NCBI GenBank assembly: GCA_021018815.1
Contig: JAITYX010000030.1
Coordinates: 3,797,001-3,861,000, forward strand
Length of the DNA stretch: 64,000 nt
From: Talinum fruticosum
Lineage: Eukaryota > Streptophyta > Magnoliopsida > Caryophyllales > Talinaceae
Direction: 5' to 3'
Shown: one piece after another, positions 38,832 through 52,000 of the stretch
Layout of the letters: every line of letters starts with the position of its first letter
Numbering within the stretch: the first letter of the stretch is position 1
Position numbers and translations under genes: made by a program
The notes under the pieces: model-generated
Database searches by the model: none
The model's input: only the letters and a program-made list of their open reading frames with translations
Told to the model about the DNA's origin: nothing

Positions 38832-41800
38832 TCAGCAGCCAAAGTTCTCAATGAAATCATCAGCTTTAGGCTGATAAATGATCTTCTCAAACATGGCCTT
38901 GGTAAAGTCATGGTTGATCATCTCATCCAAGACTCGGTCCTCTGAGACTGTTGATTTGGTGGTGTTAGTCTTCCGCAAGGCTTCGCTCTCTGAAGCTGAA
39001 AAAACCATCTCTGAGTACCTTTCTTTAGACAACATCCTGTAATACTTATCGCATTCTTGTGTTCCCGATGTGATGAGATGATATACATGGACATTTTTCT
39101 TCTGGCCCAACCTATAAGCCCGGCTTATGGCTTGCCTTTCAACTGATGGGTTCCAAACCACATCGAGCAGCACGACCCTTGAGGCACCCACAAGGTGTAT
39201 TCCTTCAGAACATGCCTTAGTGGAGGCCAGAAGAACCCTAACTTCACTGTTCGGGTCATTAAACTTTCTAATGGAGTTCTGCCTTAGTTTGGCGTCCTGT
39301 TTGCCATCCATGTAGAGGATTTCCATCCCCTCGGCCCAATTGAAATACTTTTCAAGCAATACTCGAAGGTATTTTAGTGGATTTATGTATTGACTAAACA
39401 CCAAAACCTTCTCCCCTTGGGTTAGCTTGAGGAACTCAAAGAGAAACCGTGTTTTCACCCCACCATCAAGATCCATTTTGTGTTTTCTTAGCAAAGACTT
39501 CATCTCCTCATCAACAAAAGGTGGAACTCGTTCACATTCTTTCAAAAGGGAAGGGTGGAATGAGGTGAGAGCCACCCAGTAATCTAACTCGAGGCTGTTT
39601 TTGACGCTTGCCAAATGTTTGAAGCATCTCCTCTGCAGAGTAGAGGGCTTGAGGACAAGCACAGAATCCAATAACCCAGGAAGGGTTTGCCTCAAGATAC
39701 CACCTGTATAAACATGGACAAATGGCTTGATTTTAGTCCTCAACTCCTCGATCCTTCTACCCTCATCTACACTGCTATGCACAGACTCAAGAAAAGCCCT
39801 TCTTGCATCTAAAGCACATCTTCTCCCGTGCTTCCTTGGGTAATCCCGATGAGCCTCAGCTAAAAGTCGCTCCACAAACTCTTCCCTCACCAATGCAATC
39901 GTGTTGTAGAGCTCTTGGAAGTTATTCTGGAAAGGCGTGCCAGAAAGGATGATCTTCATCCTCGTGCGCACATTGGATAAAGCTTTCCAAATAAAGCTAC
40001 TGTCATTCCTTGGTGTGTGGCCTTCATCTAGCATGACTATCCTGGGCTTTTCGAGCAAGTTTTCCCTAAATTGAACATCTATATCCTCCCTCTCCCTAGT
40101 CAGCTTCTCAAAGAGCGAGTAGCTAATACCCAAGACAGCCCTGTCATTTATCCAAGCGCAAAGCTTTGCCAAACGGATGGTCTTCATGTCCTTGGTATCC
40201 TTCAGTATTTCTTTCAGCTTAAGGCCCTCCTCCCTAGTTACGTCACTCCGGTTCATATTGAAGAAACGGATGTCGGTTTTCCACCGGGTAAACTCCTCCT
40301 CCCATGTAAGGAGGACGCTAGAGGGGGCAATTATGACTGGCCTTGAGGTAGGGTATTGCTTAATATAGGATTGGAGGAACACAATTGCCAAACGGGTTTT
40401 CCCAGTTCCCGGGGCATGACAGATGATGCATCCACCTAGATCACCCGACTTGGTGGGTTTTCTGAGCTCACTGAATTTTATCCCTCCAGCCACGTTCCTC
40501 CAAATAAACTCGAACCCCTCTTGCTGGTGGGGGTATAAACGCCCCTTAGTCCCCGGGATTAGGTCCCACACTGTACCCCAAGTGCTTTCTGAGGGTATCT
40601 CACTAGCGTTTGCATCATTGCCATCATCGTGAAACTGAAATTGGTGTGAGGCAATCTCACCATCATATGGAAACCTTCCATAGCCTCGATTCTCACCCTT
40701 CCCAAAAGGGTCATTGTTCTTTCACATACAAAACCAAAAGGTAACGGCATAAGGGCATGGAAACAATCCAAAAAAACAAAAAAATGTATATGATAAGGAA
40801 TTTTCTGACTTACAAAATCTGGGATGCAGTATTTAATCTCATCCTTCACATACGAGCAGAATTTGCACACAATTCCAACTTCTATGTCATAAATAAGATG
40901 ATGTCTTCCTTCGGCACAATTCTTCTCCAGCAGGACTGCACTTTCTGATGGAATGAAATCTTCATAGCTGTAATCCTACAAACCATCAGAAAAGAGATCA
41001 GTAAGTCCAAGGCATTAGAAGATCTATAACAATAGAAAATAGGGGAACAAGAAACTTGTGGGGGAAAAAAAGCACTTCAGTTTAAGCCTAGCTAATCCAA
41101 TTTACGGAACAGTCACTCTACCTGGTTTTTTTTTTTTTTTTTTTTTTTGAGAATGGACTGTACTGGTTTTGTGAACGAATGAATTAGAACTCATCCTGTG
41201 GTGAAGGTTTTTTCCCCCAAAAGAAATCTACAATATAGAATATTTTTCTAAGCAATACCATTACCAACAAATACTATTAAACATTCTTTCACAGTACAAC
41301 ACAAGACTTTGCTTTCTTGATGGATGTTCATCACAATGATAAGTGTCGGCCTATACAGACCGATATTTGCATGAGGTTTATTACTGAATCTATAAAATCC
41401 ACAGAAAATATTTTTTTCCCCACACTACGATCGAGATACATACTAAATCACAGAAGCGGTGGCCCCTGCTTTTACAGGACAATTTTGAACATGGGATAGA
41501 CATTCCATTTTTCAGGTCAAAACACAGAAGCCTGCAGGGAATCCTGAAAATTACCGTCTAGAAGCACAATCATATGACAAGGAATATAGTTCTGTTTCTG
41601 AGTTTAGTATTTACAGTAAGCTCATTAGAAGGGGGAGGAGGGAGACGACTATAAATTGTTGGTATCGAGTGAAGGGTGAAGACATACACCTACAATAACA
41701 CCCCCCCAACCACCCAAGAAAAAAAACCCCAAAAATGATGTTGATGGATGTAAATTAGCAAAGGCTAATAGGATCAGAAAGACTACAATAGCAAGAGAGT

Positions 41801-43760
41801 GTATGCTTGCACAGACCTAAAGAGTCAAGGTCTACACATTAATGCTCAAATATGAGCTAGTACCATATTCTGGGTCAGGACAAAGAATAAAGGAAAGGCA
41901 TCATGTGAGAAACTTACAATGACACTGCAGAACTATGTCATTGAAAAACCTCATCAACACTGACATTTGTTGCAAATCTTGTCCTACCCAGTTACTCTAA
42001 TTTCTCATACTCCACAAAGCTCGAGCATGGCTATGGATTTTCATTTGAATTTCAAACTGAGATTTAAGTTTTTCTTCAACCAAGAAGTGACTAACTAACG
42101 ATGTTCTAGGCAAAGAAAGTTTGTCCAAATCATAAGCATTGTCTCATCTGGGCCTCCTAAAATCCAAAGCCTAAATTTTGCCACCAGACAAACAGTGCAT
42201 AATCAGGCCAAATCCAGCATCAATTTCCCATACAACTGCAAATCCTATATCTTAATTAGAAGAAAAATAAACTCACAGCAAATCACCCAACTGTAAGCAA
42301 GTACAAAACTAGGAGCACTAATTCAAAGATCAAACACATAAAACTCAGAGTTCCAACCATACATTGTCAGAAGTTAAAATAATTAGCATTAAGAATCTTA
42401 CCTTATTTTTCCCAATGTTCTTAGTTGAAAGAAACAATTCCAGCTCTTTCCAAAGCTTCTCCAATTCAAGATCCTCTTCTGACTTCTCAGGAGGAGCTAT
42501 CTTCTCCACTCCAAACTTGAACTTGAGGGGAAGATCATTGTCATCTATAGAAGAGATATAGTCCTCCAAATTCCCATCCCCATTTTCAGACAAAGTGTTA
42601 CGGAGAATCCTTTGGAGCTCGTTATCTCTGAACCCTCTAACCTTTTTCTTTTTGAGGGAAGGGGGCAACTCCACATTCTTCTGTTTGAGTGGTCTCCCTC
42701 GTTTCCTGTTGCCACCATTGTTCACAGGATCTGGGTTCGGGTTTGGGTTTTGTGTCTTAGAAAAGATATTTCCTTCATCTTCTTCATCTTCATCACTATC
42801 ATCATACTCGCCATCAGTGGAGGATATGTCCTGAACAGTGATAGGGCTATTGATCTTTCCTTGTTTTGCTTTGGTCTTGGGGAGCTTCTGCCTCCAATGG
42901 GACCTCGTTCGATGCGCAATGGAGGTTAATTCTGTTGTAACAGGGTTTGATGCCAGATTTAACCCTTCAAATACCGTACTAAACTCTGAATTTTCCATTC
43001 TTGCCTTTTTTCTGCCATTATTGTGCTTCTGCTTCTTCAACTCCTGGCACTCATCATCATCATCAACATCATTCAAACCATGGTCTTCCAAAATCTCTTC
43101 ATCAGAGCCACTTTTAGAAACACAAGTAGAAGAGCTCTCAAGCTCCACGACCCTAAAGTCCTTATCATCTTCTGGATCGTCATCTTCATCACCTGATGAA
43201 TCTGAACATTCTGGAGAACAGATTGGCACTTCTTCAGTGAAAGTATCAATCTTTTTCACACAACTCTCCTCATCAGCCCTCAGATCATCATCATCATCAT
43301 CATCATCATTATCCCAGGCGCAAAATCTTTCGCCTAAAACTGTGCAAGAATCATCATCACTCTCATCTACGTCCAGGCCATCAACATTAACAGCTTTGCC
43401 ATTCTCTTCAAAACCCTGAAGGGGACTTTCTTTAAAACCCACATAATTACCACCATCTTCTTCAAAACCCAAATCTTCTTTTCGATTATTTTTCTTTGAA
43501 TTTACGATACGCTGATATTCAGCCGCATCAAGCACCACAAAATCCTCATCTTCTTCTTCTTCTTTTTCTTCTTCTTCTTCTTCTTCTTCTTTTTCTTCTT
43601 CACTTCCATGATTCTGCCTATAAATTTGCAGAGTTTTCTGTTGCTTCTCCTTCCATTCTCTTCTAGCAGCCTTTCTAGCCTTCTTGTTCATCTCTTTAAC
43701 ACTCTCAAATTGTTCAGATCTTCGAAGCCGTGTTCTTCTAGCCACTGGTTCATGCGCCAT
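38832..43760 (-). CDS. CLSY4: SNF2 chromatin remodeler of the CLASSY 3/4 type
   Basis: Plant-specific SNF2-family ATPase that in Arabidopsis recruits RNA polymerase IV for 24-nt siRNA production in RNA-directed DNA methylation. Minus-strand exons: 43760-42402, 40975-40814 and 40718-38832; 3408 bases, 1135 aa, no frame break. Residues 1-450 are Arg/Lys then very acidic (poly-E and poly-D tracts, SDSSGDEDDD) with basic patches such as RKRGRPLKQK and LKKKKVRGF, likely nuclear targeting. Exon 2 carries a conserved CLSY segment with EKNCAEGRHHLIYDIEVG and CKFCSYVKDEI. Helicase motifs: I CHAPGTGKT (K about 614), II LDEGH (D about 738), III SGTPFQNN, and C-terminal VLVFSQY, LLASTKACSEGIHLVGAS and WNPSVERQAISRAYRLGQ. 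ATG 43760 was chosen because MAHEPVARRTRLR matches the usual start; an in-frame ATG at 43898 would add 46 residues. CLSY4 has about this length, CLSY3 is longer; the 3-versus-4 assignment is not certain. Confidence 0.9.
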
Positions 43761-46025
43761 CCTAAATTGACAACCCAAATCAGTAAACTTCTTTCTATCT
43801 CTCTGACGAACTCTTTTCGCTCTAAAGCCAAAATTTGCAATGGGTTTCGGTAAATACAAAAACAGGGGGGTGACAGAGGAAAGAATTAAGGCGTGCAAGA
43901 GAGAGAGAGAGAGATGAGAGAAAAAGACAAGTACCCAGAAACAGAGAAATCAACGGAAGAGGGAGTAATGGGTTTTGGAGGGGTTTTGGAGAGAGAAAGA
44001 AGGGAGAGATGGTTTGCTTTGCAGAGTAAGGAAGGGAAAAGCGCGCCAAGGAGACATGCAAAGCGAACCGGGGCAGAGAGAGTAAATTTCCAGAGAAAAG
44101 AACTTTAAAAAGGAAAGGATTTTATGAATCTCTGTTGAAAATCTCAGCTGTACTTTTCCTGGTCTCTCTCGTTCCTTTTCATGGGATTGGCTTTGGAGAG
44201 TTCCACATTAACCTAAAACCTCTTTGATTTTGAAGATTAGTGGCAGATTTTGAAGATTAGTGGCCTTAATTGCCTCTCTCTCTATCTCTATCTCTCTACC
44301 CCTAATGAAATGACCTAAGTAATGCTGTTCTGAACTCTTCAGGTACTTTGCAAGTTACAACTGAAGTGTAATGATGTACTTGAATTCAATACATTCCATA
44401 AAAAGAAGAAGGATGCAAATTGATGCCATGAGGTATTTATTAGGCCTTAATTTCTTTTTTAAGTGTAACATTAGTACTAGCCAACCAACCCGAAGCCTTT
44501 ATGAATAATCATAAATCTTACTGAATTAAAGGTTCAAACATGAAAGACAGTTTTAGACACTTAAATGAAAAAAACAATGAGAGAAAAACTAGTCTCATGT
44601 CTACGAGACTACATCGTATAGTTTACAACTAAATACACTACTATTCACGGAATATGGAGAAAAGTATTTAATTGACTTGCGAGTAATCCAGTGATAGGAT
44701 GACTAATTTCCACACGAAAAAATTAATGTCCAATTCTATGAAAAAGAAATTATGAGAATTAACATTTTACACCGGTTGAGTTTTTAGTGTTTTTTTAAGA
44801 AAACAAAAAGTATGTTATTTATAAAATCTTTTCCCAAAGATATTAAGAAAAATAATCGAATTAAAAAAATGTGTATTTATAAAATGAAATAAAGTACACC
44901 AAGGCTATCTAATCTTTTATCTTACCTTTTCAAAAGAAAATGAAGCAAAATATTTGCTTTCAAATCAAAAAGATCACTTCGAAATCATTCATTTATTCAC
45001 CATTAATGTGATTAACCTCCGAAGACTCCACTGGTAGTTTACTATCGCGCAATGGCAAAACCAGAAATTGAATTAAAGTGGAATTTTATTATTATTATTA
45101 TTATTGATAGAGAATTAAAGTGGAATTGAAACTCAATAAAAACATATGACATATGTTTTCCCCTTTTGGAAAGAAACATATGACGTAAATTAATAAAATA
45201 AAATGCTTTTTTTAACTATCTATCCATCCATCTTAAACTAAAAAATAATTTATATTTAGCAAAAATATTATTTTACACTAATTAATATGATAATTTAATT
45301 ATTTAATTCTAACTACTTTTTATATGCTTATTGACGTACAAGTTACAAAAACTCAAAAGTTCTCAAATTAAACTGTCATATTATAATACCGTATATAACT
45401 CACCCGTCATTTCTCGGATTTCATACTTAAAGTTGTCAAATTAAACTCCAAAGTTTCATTTCAAAATCTCCAAATCTAATCTAACCTCATACGACACATA
45501 ATATCAACTAGTTGTTCGAGTCTACAACTAGTCAATAGTCAACACTTTCACACCAATAGAAATATCCAACAAAAATGCAATTAAAGTTGGAAAATAGTTT
45601 AAGCAACTAAAACTAATTTAAAGGTTGATAAATGAAACCTCAACCTTGAGAAATAAAGGTTAAAACTAAAAGTAATAGCCTAAAAATAAACCTTCGCAAA
45701 CAGGCAAAAGGCTTTGGAAAAACAACAAACTCAATATTGAGAGATCAAAAATCTATTTCGTAAATTATAAAGAGGTTAAAGATTTGTCAAAGTAGCTCTT
45801 AAGCCTTAACAATAAATTTATTTTTAGTAAAAAAGCAAAGAACTCACATCCTTATCGGGCGTGAAGGAACCGAACAAACGGTCGTAAATTGTGCACCCAT
45901 GCTTCTTTCTTGAAAGAGGCTCAGAGAGCTCGCAAAATCTTTCCATGTGGAACTCCAGATTTTGTCTTCTAAACAAATCATTTTTTAAGGGTTCAAAATA
46001 ATTCAATTTTTACAATTTTTTCAAG

Positions 46026-46052
46026 TTTAGGGTTTAGGGTTTAGGGTTTAGG
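46026..46052. repeat. Plant telomere-type tract (TTTAGGG)x3.9
   Basis: Three perfect TTTAGGG units and a fourth cut by one base, in the long spacer upstream of both CLSY and NPSN. Such tracts occur as interstitial telomere-like repeats or telo-box clusters; it is too far (about 2.3 and 3.0 kb) from either start for a core promoter element. Confidence 0.9.
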
Positions 46053-49004
46053 ACAAACTAAAACATGAGTTAAGACGAAGAGAATTTTGTCAACACAATC
46101 AAAGTTTCCAACCGTAACAAGCAACATGCTCAAAAACACAATCAATAAAAATGTTGTTGTAAGTTACTAATGGAGAGAGAGTCGATTAGATGTAAAGTTT
46201 GAAAAGTGACATACTCAATTTAATATTAACTTTTATATTTTAACCTAATTGTTGACATTAATAGATCCCAAAAAATTAAACCACTTTAGGATAGGAGAGA
46301 CCAATTAATTCCGAATGTTCTTAAAATGATTTACATCGGGTTTTTCTAACATGATTTAAATCGAGCCAAACTTACTATTATAGTGTCACTCCTCACTAAA
46401 TTAGGTATATTTATTGGATACCGCCAAAAGAAGATCAGAGAGATGAGATAGGGGAAAAAAACAAAAGCGAACTAGTTGGGTTGAATTCTGGGGACCAATT
46501 TCCCCCAAAAGCTTGGCCTTTTGTACAGAAGATGAAGGGATTTTGGACTTCTGGATATCTTTATAGTTTGGAAATATTTGGTCAACAAGGCAAAGGATCT
46601 TTTGGCTGTTTCTTTTGCACACTCCTTGTTTTTCTTAGGTTTCTTGGCAATCCTTATCAAAAAACCAAAGAATTTAGCCTTCTTCATGAAATCTCACTTT
46701 CACCCTCACCTTTCTTATTAGTTTCTCATTTCCTATGTGTTGACAAAGGGTTTAACTCTTTTTCGATATAAATACACTTACGGGATATGTGTTCCTCCTT
46801 ATCGGGACAAGACAATTAATATCTCAACCAACACGTTTTTGTTCTATTAGTATTCTAATAGAATGTGTCATTTATGGCTTTTTAAATTGTCCAATTCAAA
46901 AATGTGAAAAACATAGTTCCAACTGTGTCAGAAAAAGAAAAAAAAAAGAAAGAAAAAATTGGGTGGATATTCAATTGGAAGAAAAAGGATGAGCTTTTTG
47001 ATAAAAAATTTGACCTTTTTTTTTTATTTTACAGTAATCAAATTAAATAAGAAATTTAATTTCAAGTTAGATACGGTTAGAAATTTACTCCTCAGTTAAA
47101 AATTAGTAGCCTCAATTCAAGCAATTTGTCCATCCAAGTTAACATTAAAATTTAGAGAGTTTAATAACTTTTTTAAAAATCAAAACTGATTATAAATTAT
47201 ATTCCATTCATTTTAATTTATTTGTTGTTTTGGACTATTGTGGGAACACACATTTTTATATGAGGCACGTATCACATTAAGAGTTATCGTGAAACAAACT
47301 TCATTAGAAGTGACTTTTTAAAAGTTCCATTATGATTAATAACTTATACTAGAGTCACCTTTTAATTCGAAAGTGACTAATAATTTATCAAGAGGTGATT
47401 TTTATTAGAGTTAAGCCTAAATAAATTATTAGCTACCTCTATATATTTAAAATCAACATAAAAAATTTCCTTCTCACAATAATTTTTAAATAAGATAATC
47501 TCACACACAAGACCTAGTATTATGGGAATAATAAGGTGGAGTTAATTTCAATATAAATTAGTGACTGAAAGACCAAAATATTAATTAATAAAAATAAAAT
47601 AAATAAATTAGTCATCAACGTATGATTAAAAATATAAAACGACAGAAATTAAAAAATAAAAAAGATTGATTAAAGTAATAAATTAATTAAAATAGATGTA
47701 ATACATTCAAAATTGACCTACAAATAATTACTCTATTTAACTAATATTTATTTATTTTATAATATAACGTGCGTTAGAATTTTAAAATTATTATTGATCA
47801 TTAATGTGATGAATGTTGGAAGTTTCCTTGATTAGACACCACTAAGATTTTGCAACCTAAATGCAGGGGGATGAGTAAGTGGGGCCTTAGCTTCTTAAAA
47901 AAGGCATCTCTATATTATTAGGATCAGCTTTATCATATAATAAATAATATATTCAATCAAATACTTTAACATGTCTTATTTTTAAATAAATCTTCCAACC
48001 GTGCTCAATAAATATTTGCACTCCATTTTTTTTGTGGCCAATAGTTAACTCCACTTTGATTAATAAAAGATTAAAAAAAATAATTATATTCTAAATTTTA
48101 ATTTAATACATGTGCACATTAATTTTAATCTTTGAATCCAAAACTTTTGAAAATCAAAGGAATGTGCACCCAAATTGTTTTCAATTTGCACCCAAATTGT
48201 TTCTTTTTATGTGTAATTCTCGAGCTTTGGTCATATAAGTATTATTCATTTTAATAGGGTTAGTTGAATTTCGTACTCACTAACATTTCTAGGCATATGG
48301 GAGTCTTGAGCTTCTTGAGTAATTCTATTCATGGTTAATCGCATCCTTCAATGATTTTTGATACGCCTAGTAGAGTTCCGTGCTTGCTATGGAATTAGTA
48401 GTATAATGTATTAAGTTGTAAGATCGATACCGTTTTAAGATAAACTATAAATATATATTTGAATTAATTTTATAATTAAGTTATAAATTCTGAATTCATG
48501 ATACATTTAAAGTAAAAATTATATATATATTGCTCAGTTTAGATCTTATTCAAGTTAATCTTAAGTTGGGCCATGCTAAAACATGATTTGAAAAAAAAAC
48601 TAATTATTAAGGAAATAAAAAAAATGAGAGAAAAATAAAGGAAAATAGCCTGTAAATCAATGGAAACATACCAACCGAATGAGAACAGAGAGGGAGAGAG
48701 AGAGAGAGAGAGAGCATAGAACTCATCCCAAGAATACCTGTTTTTTATCGTTCATCAGCTTCCTCATTGGATCCCCAAAACCCTAGATTTGAGTCTCGAA
48801 TACTACATTGTTCGGATCCAAAATCCCTTTCGATTTTCAAAAACCAATTCTACCTCTACTTTCAAATCCACTAATTCAAACTTCGGATTCGGTTTTCTGG
48901 GGCTGTGATTTTGTCATTGTATCAATCTTTGATTTGGCACTTCTCACAATCGGCATTTTTGGGAATTATTTGAATTTATCAGCTTGAGAATTTGCTATTA
49001 AAGC

Positions 49005-49005
<1 letters not shown>

Positions 49006-49049
<44 letters not shown>
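49006..49049. repeat. (GA)n microsatellite in NPSN leader
   Basis: About 22 GA units ending 25 bases before the NPSN start codon. GA tracts in leaders can bind BBR/BPC factors; this is family knowledge, not shown here. Confidence 0.9.
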
Positions 49050-49050
<1 letters not shown>

Positions 49051-49073
49051 AGTTGACATCTTGTGTTTTGAGA

Positions 49074-52000
49074 ATGTCGTCGTTATCGGCGATCAGCGAC
49101 GAGCTGGGGAGCTCGATGGGCAGATCAGTGACATTTTTCGTGCATTATCGTAAGATTCATATCTTCCCCACTCTCTTCACAATGTTCAATGGAGTTTAAA
49201 TTGGGAGTTTTATTATGATTTTAAAATTAGCGTTTTCACAGAGGAGTTATCAAATCTAATCGGTAGTATTCGTTTGTTTTACATAACGCATTGAAACCCA
49301 AAATTCAGATCAATGTGATTTGATGCTTATACTTGCTTGAGAATGACTTGACAATTGACATTCTGTCCAGTTATGTAATTGAGCTTGTGCTTGATAATCT
49401 CTCTCCCCTCCCCCTCCCCCACCCCCTTTTCTCCTGTTCCTTGTTTGATCTATCTGATGAAAAGCTCAGAAAAGGGCCACTTTACTGCTCCTGGGAAAAA
49501 TCGTTTTCAGTACAGCGAGCAAAGCATGTGGTAGCTAATGCTTAGTTGGGTCAAATTCAAGTTTTGGAACACTAAACAAACATGGGAAACGGAAACTTGA
49601 GGAAAAGGCCAAAGGTTAATGCCTAAGAGTTCAATTATGGCTGGGGAGAATAAAGGAACATAAACAAGCCCCCACTCCCCAAACCCAGAAGGGGAAAAAG
49701 GAAGGGATTTATGGGCCCCCATGATGGGGGGTTTTGGATATCAAATGTACGACAAAATTTCTGAGAAATGTTTAAACCTACAAAAATGATGTTGGGAGTT
49801 CTAGCCATAAAGTAATGTTAGCAGCAATAGAGATTATTTGTAATGTAATATAAGTAAATAATAATACTACTATTGATATCAAATAACAAAAGGCTAAAAT
49901 ATAAGTGGTACCATGAATGTTGTTTTTGAACTCAACACTGATATGTGCCATGCATATTGCTTTTGGCCTCAACAGAAATGGATTTCAGAAGCTGGAGAAG
50001 ATCAAAGACACTAATGGACGTAGCAGGCAATTGGAAGAACTCACTGATAAGATGCGGGAGTGTAAGAGGTACTTTCTAGCTGCCCTCATATCCATGCTTG
50101 TGTATATTTATTCTATCCCTCATGCAAGAGCTGCCTACCGTCAGAAATTCAGAATAATTTAGCTTGATCTTTATCAATATGTTAGATTGTTATACAGGAT
50201 TCTTTCTTGAGGAATTGGCTTGAGTGACAAACATATGGTGACACTGTCAAAAGCTGCCATTGCTAGACTGTTACTATTTTAGATTCTTATACTGGATTAG
50301 TGTAAATTTGTTATCGATACTTGCAACCGGTTTCAGAGCAACGCAAGGAGTGGTGTCAGTGTCACGGTGGCATTATGGAGAATTTCAGCTAATAATATGA
50401 AAGTTCATGATCGAATTGTACTCTCAGTGATAATGAATCAGACCAATATCGGCAACTGGGGCTTCTACTTAAGCTGGAATCTAGAATAATACCATGTTAG
50501 TCCATAGATTTTCTTGCTATGATTGATAAATTGTTTATCATATATGAAGTTTTTCTGATTTCATTTCAAGACTGGGAGCCAAAATAAATACACTGTACTC
50601 TGAATATCACTGAAACCAAGAAGCCCTTAAACGGCTATAAGAGTTCCATTATACAAAATCTGGATTGCTTTCAGCATTTTCGAACTCCCAACCAGTGCTC
50701 ATTCTCTCTTCCTGACTTGTATTTTCTTCCTTACTTTCCTTATATGTTATGCATCCTTTTCCCTTGAAAATGGCATGTAGAAATAATCCAAGGAATGAAA
50801 TAGCTCAGAATTCTATGCTTCCATTTCTTTCAGTAAGCATGGTGGAGCTGTGCTTTTGTTGCTCTCTCTCTCTCTCTCTCTCCCTCTCTCTCACACACAC
50901 ACACACACACAAACCCCCCACCCCCGAACAACCATCCTTTTCACTGCAACTTCCTGGTGTATGTTCTCCCCAGGCTTATCAAAGAGTTTGATCGAGAAGT
51001 GAAGGACTTGCAAAGCAGGAATGATGAAAATACAAACAAGATGCTGAATGAAAAAAAGCAGTCAATGGTTTGTCTTTTAATCTTGTTCTTCTTTCATTTA
51101 AAGTTAAGTACAGTGCTGTTGGATGGCCCCAAAAGAATTTATCTTCACTTATTAAGTGTACCAAGGATAACTTTAAATTTGCCCTCTGACGGCAGCATTT
51201 TGGGATCTACTCTTAATCGGATGAATACCTTTATGTGATGTGACAAAGCAGGATATCAATGTCAGAACTAATTTACTTCCCTTAAAAGAGTTAAGATGCT
51301 CCATGGAATATGGATTCATTCTAGTAGCTGGTGATCTAAACTATTGTTTTAGGCATATTTTTATCTTAAACGGCACTAATCTTGTTTTTGATCTATCTGT
51401 GCAGATCAAAGAATTAAATTCATATGTAGCTATGAAAAAACAGTAAGTCGCATCAATTATGTTATCATGATCTTTTTACTTGTTAGCAACGGCCTCACAG
51501 CTAGCTAATTTGAAGAGAATTTTTATCAAGTCTTTCTCAATTGTATACATGCAAAAGGATTGGATGTCTCTCAATTAGAGCTGGAAAAGCTGACTTGACA
51601 CGATTACCGACACGACCCGACATGAAAATAAGCGGAGTTGGGTAGAGATTTTTATTCCGTTTAATTAATTGGGTTGACTTGATTAAACCGTTTAATTATA
51701 TGGGTTAGGTTCAAATCGAGATTTTCAACACGAAAAATAACCTATTTAACTCGTTTAATTGAACGGGTTTACAGATTGACGCGTTTAATATTTGGTGTGT
51801 GGATATTTTGATTGTGTGGACATGGATGTTTAAGATTTAGGCTTTGGTTTGTGGTTTGCTATTTTGGTTTGTAATTGTTGAAAACTTAGCATCATGGACA
51901 GTGGTTTAATCTTTTGTAACTGCAAGCAACGTTTTATGTTATTGCAAGTGGTGTATGTTTAATTAGTTAAATTAACACATGTTAAATGGATAAACGGGTT

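Larger units (their letters stand above)
43761..49073. other. 5.3-kb spacer between divergent CLSY and NPSN genes
   Basis: The first 350 bases hold the CLSY leader with GA/CT runs (43899-43916). The rest is AT-rich, with no supported gene. At 46026-46052 there is a plant telomere-type tract. Short ORFs at 45824-46006, 46401-46687 and 46481-46771 lie around it on both strands; I recognise no domain. GA tracts near 48690-48715 and 49006-49049, and AAAACCCTAG at about 48778, belong to the NPSN promoter and leader. Confidence 0.4.

Noticed and set aside
42838..43419. 193-codon Ser-rich plus-strand ORF opposite CLSY exon 1
   Set aside because: It is the complement of the acidic GAT/GAA codon tracts of CLSY and has no family features.
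46401..46992. Possible organelle-derived insert, suggested by several overlapping short ORFs on both strands
   Set aside because: I could not match any of them to a plastid or mitochondrial gene from the sequence alone.
50749..50991. 80-codon ORF over a CT and CA repeat in NPSN intron 2
   Set aside because: Mostly SLSLSL and THTHTH from dinucleotide repeats; it only borders the true exon at 50974.
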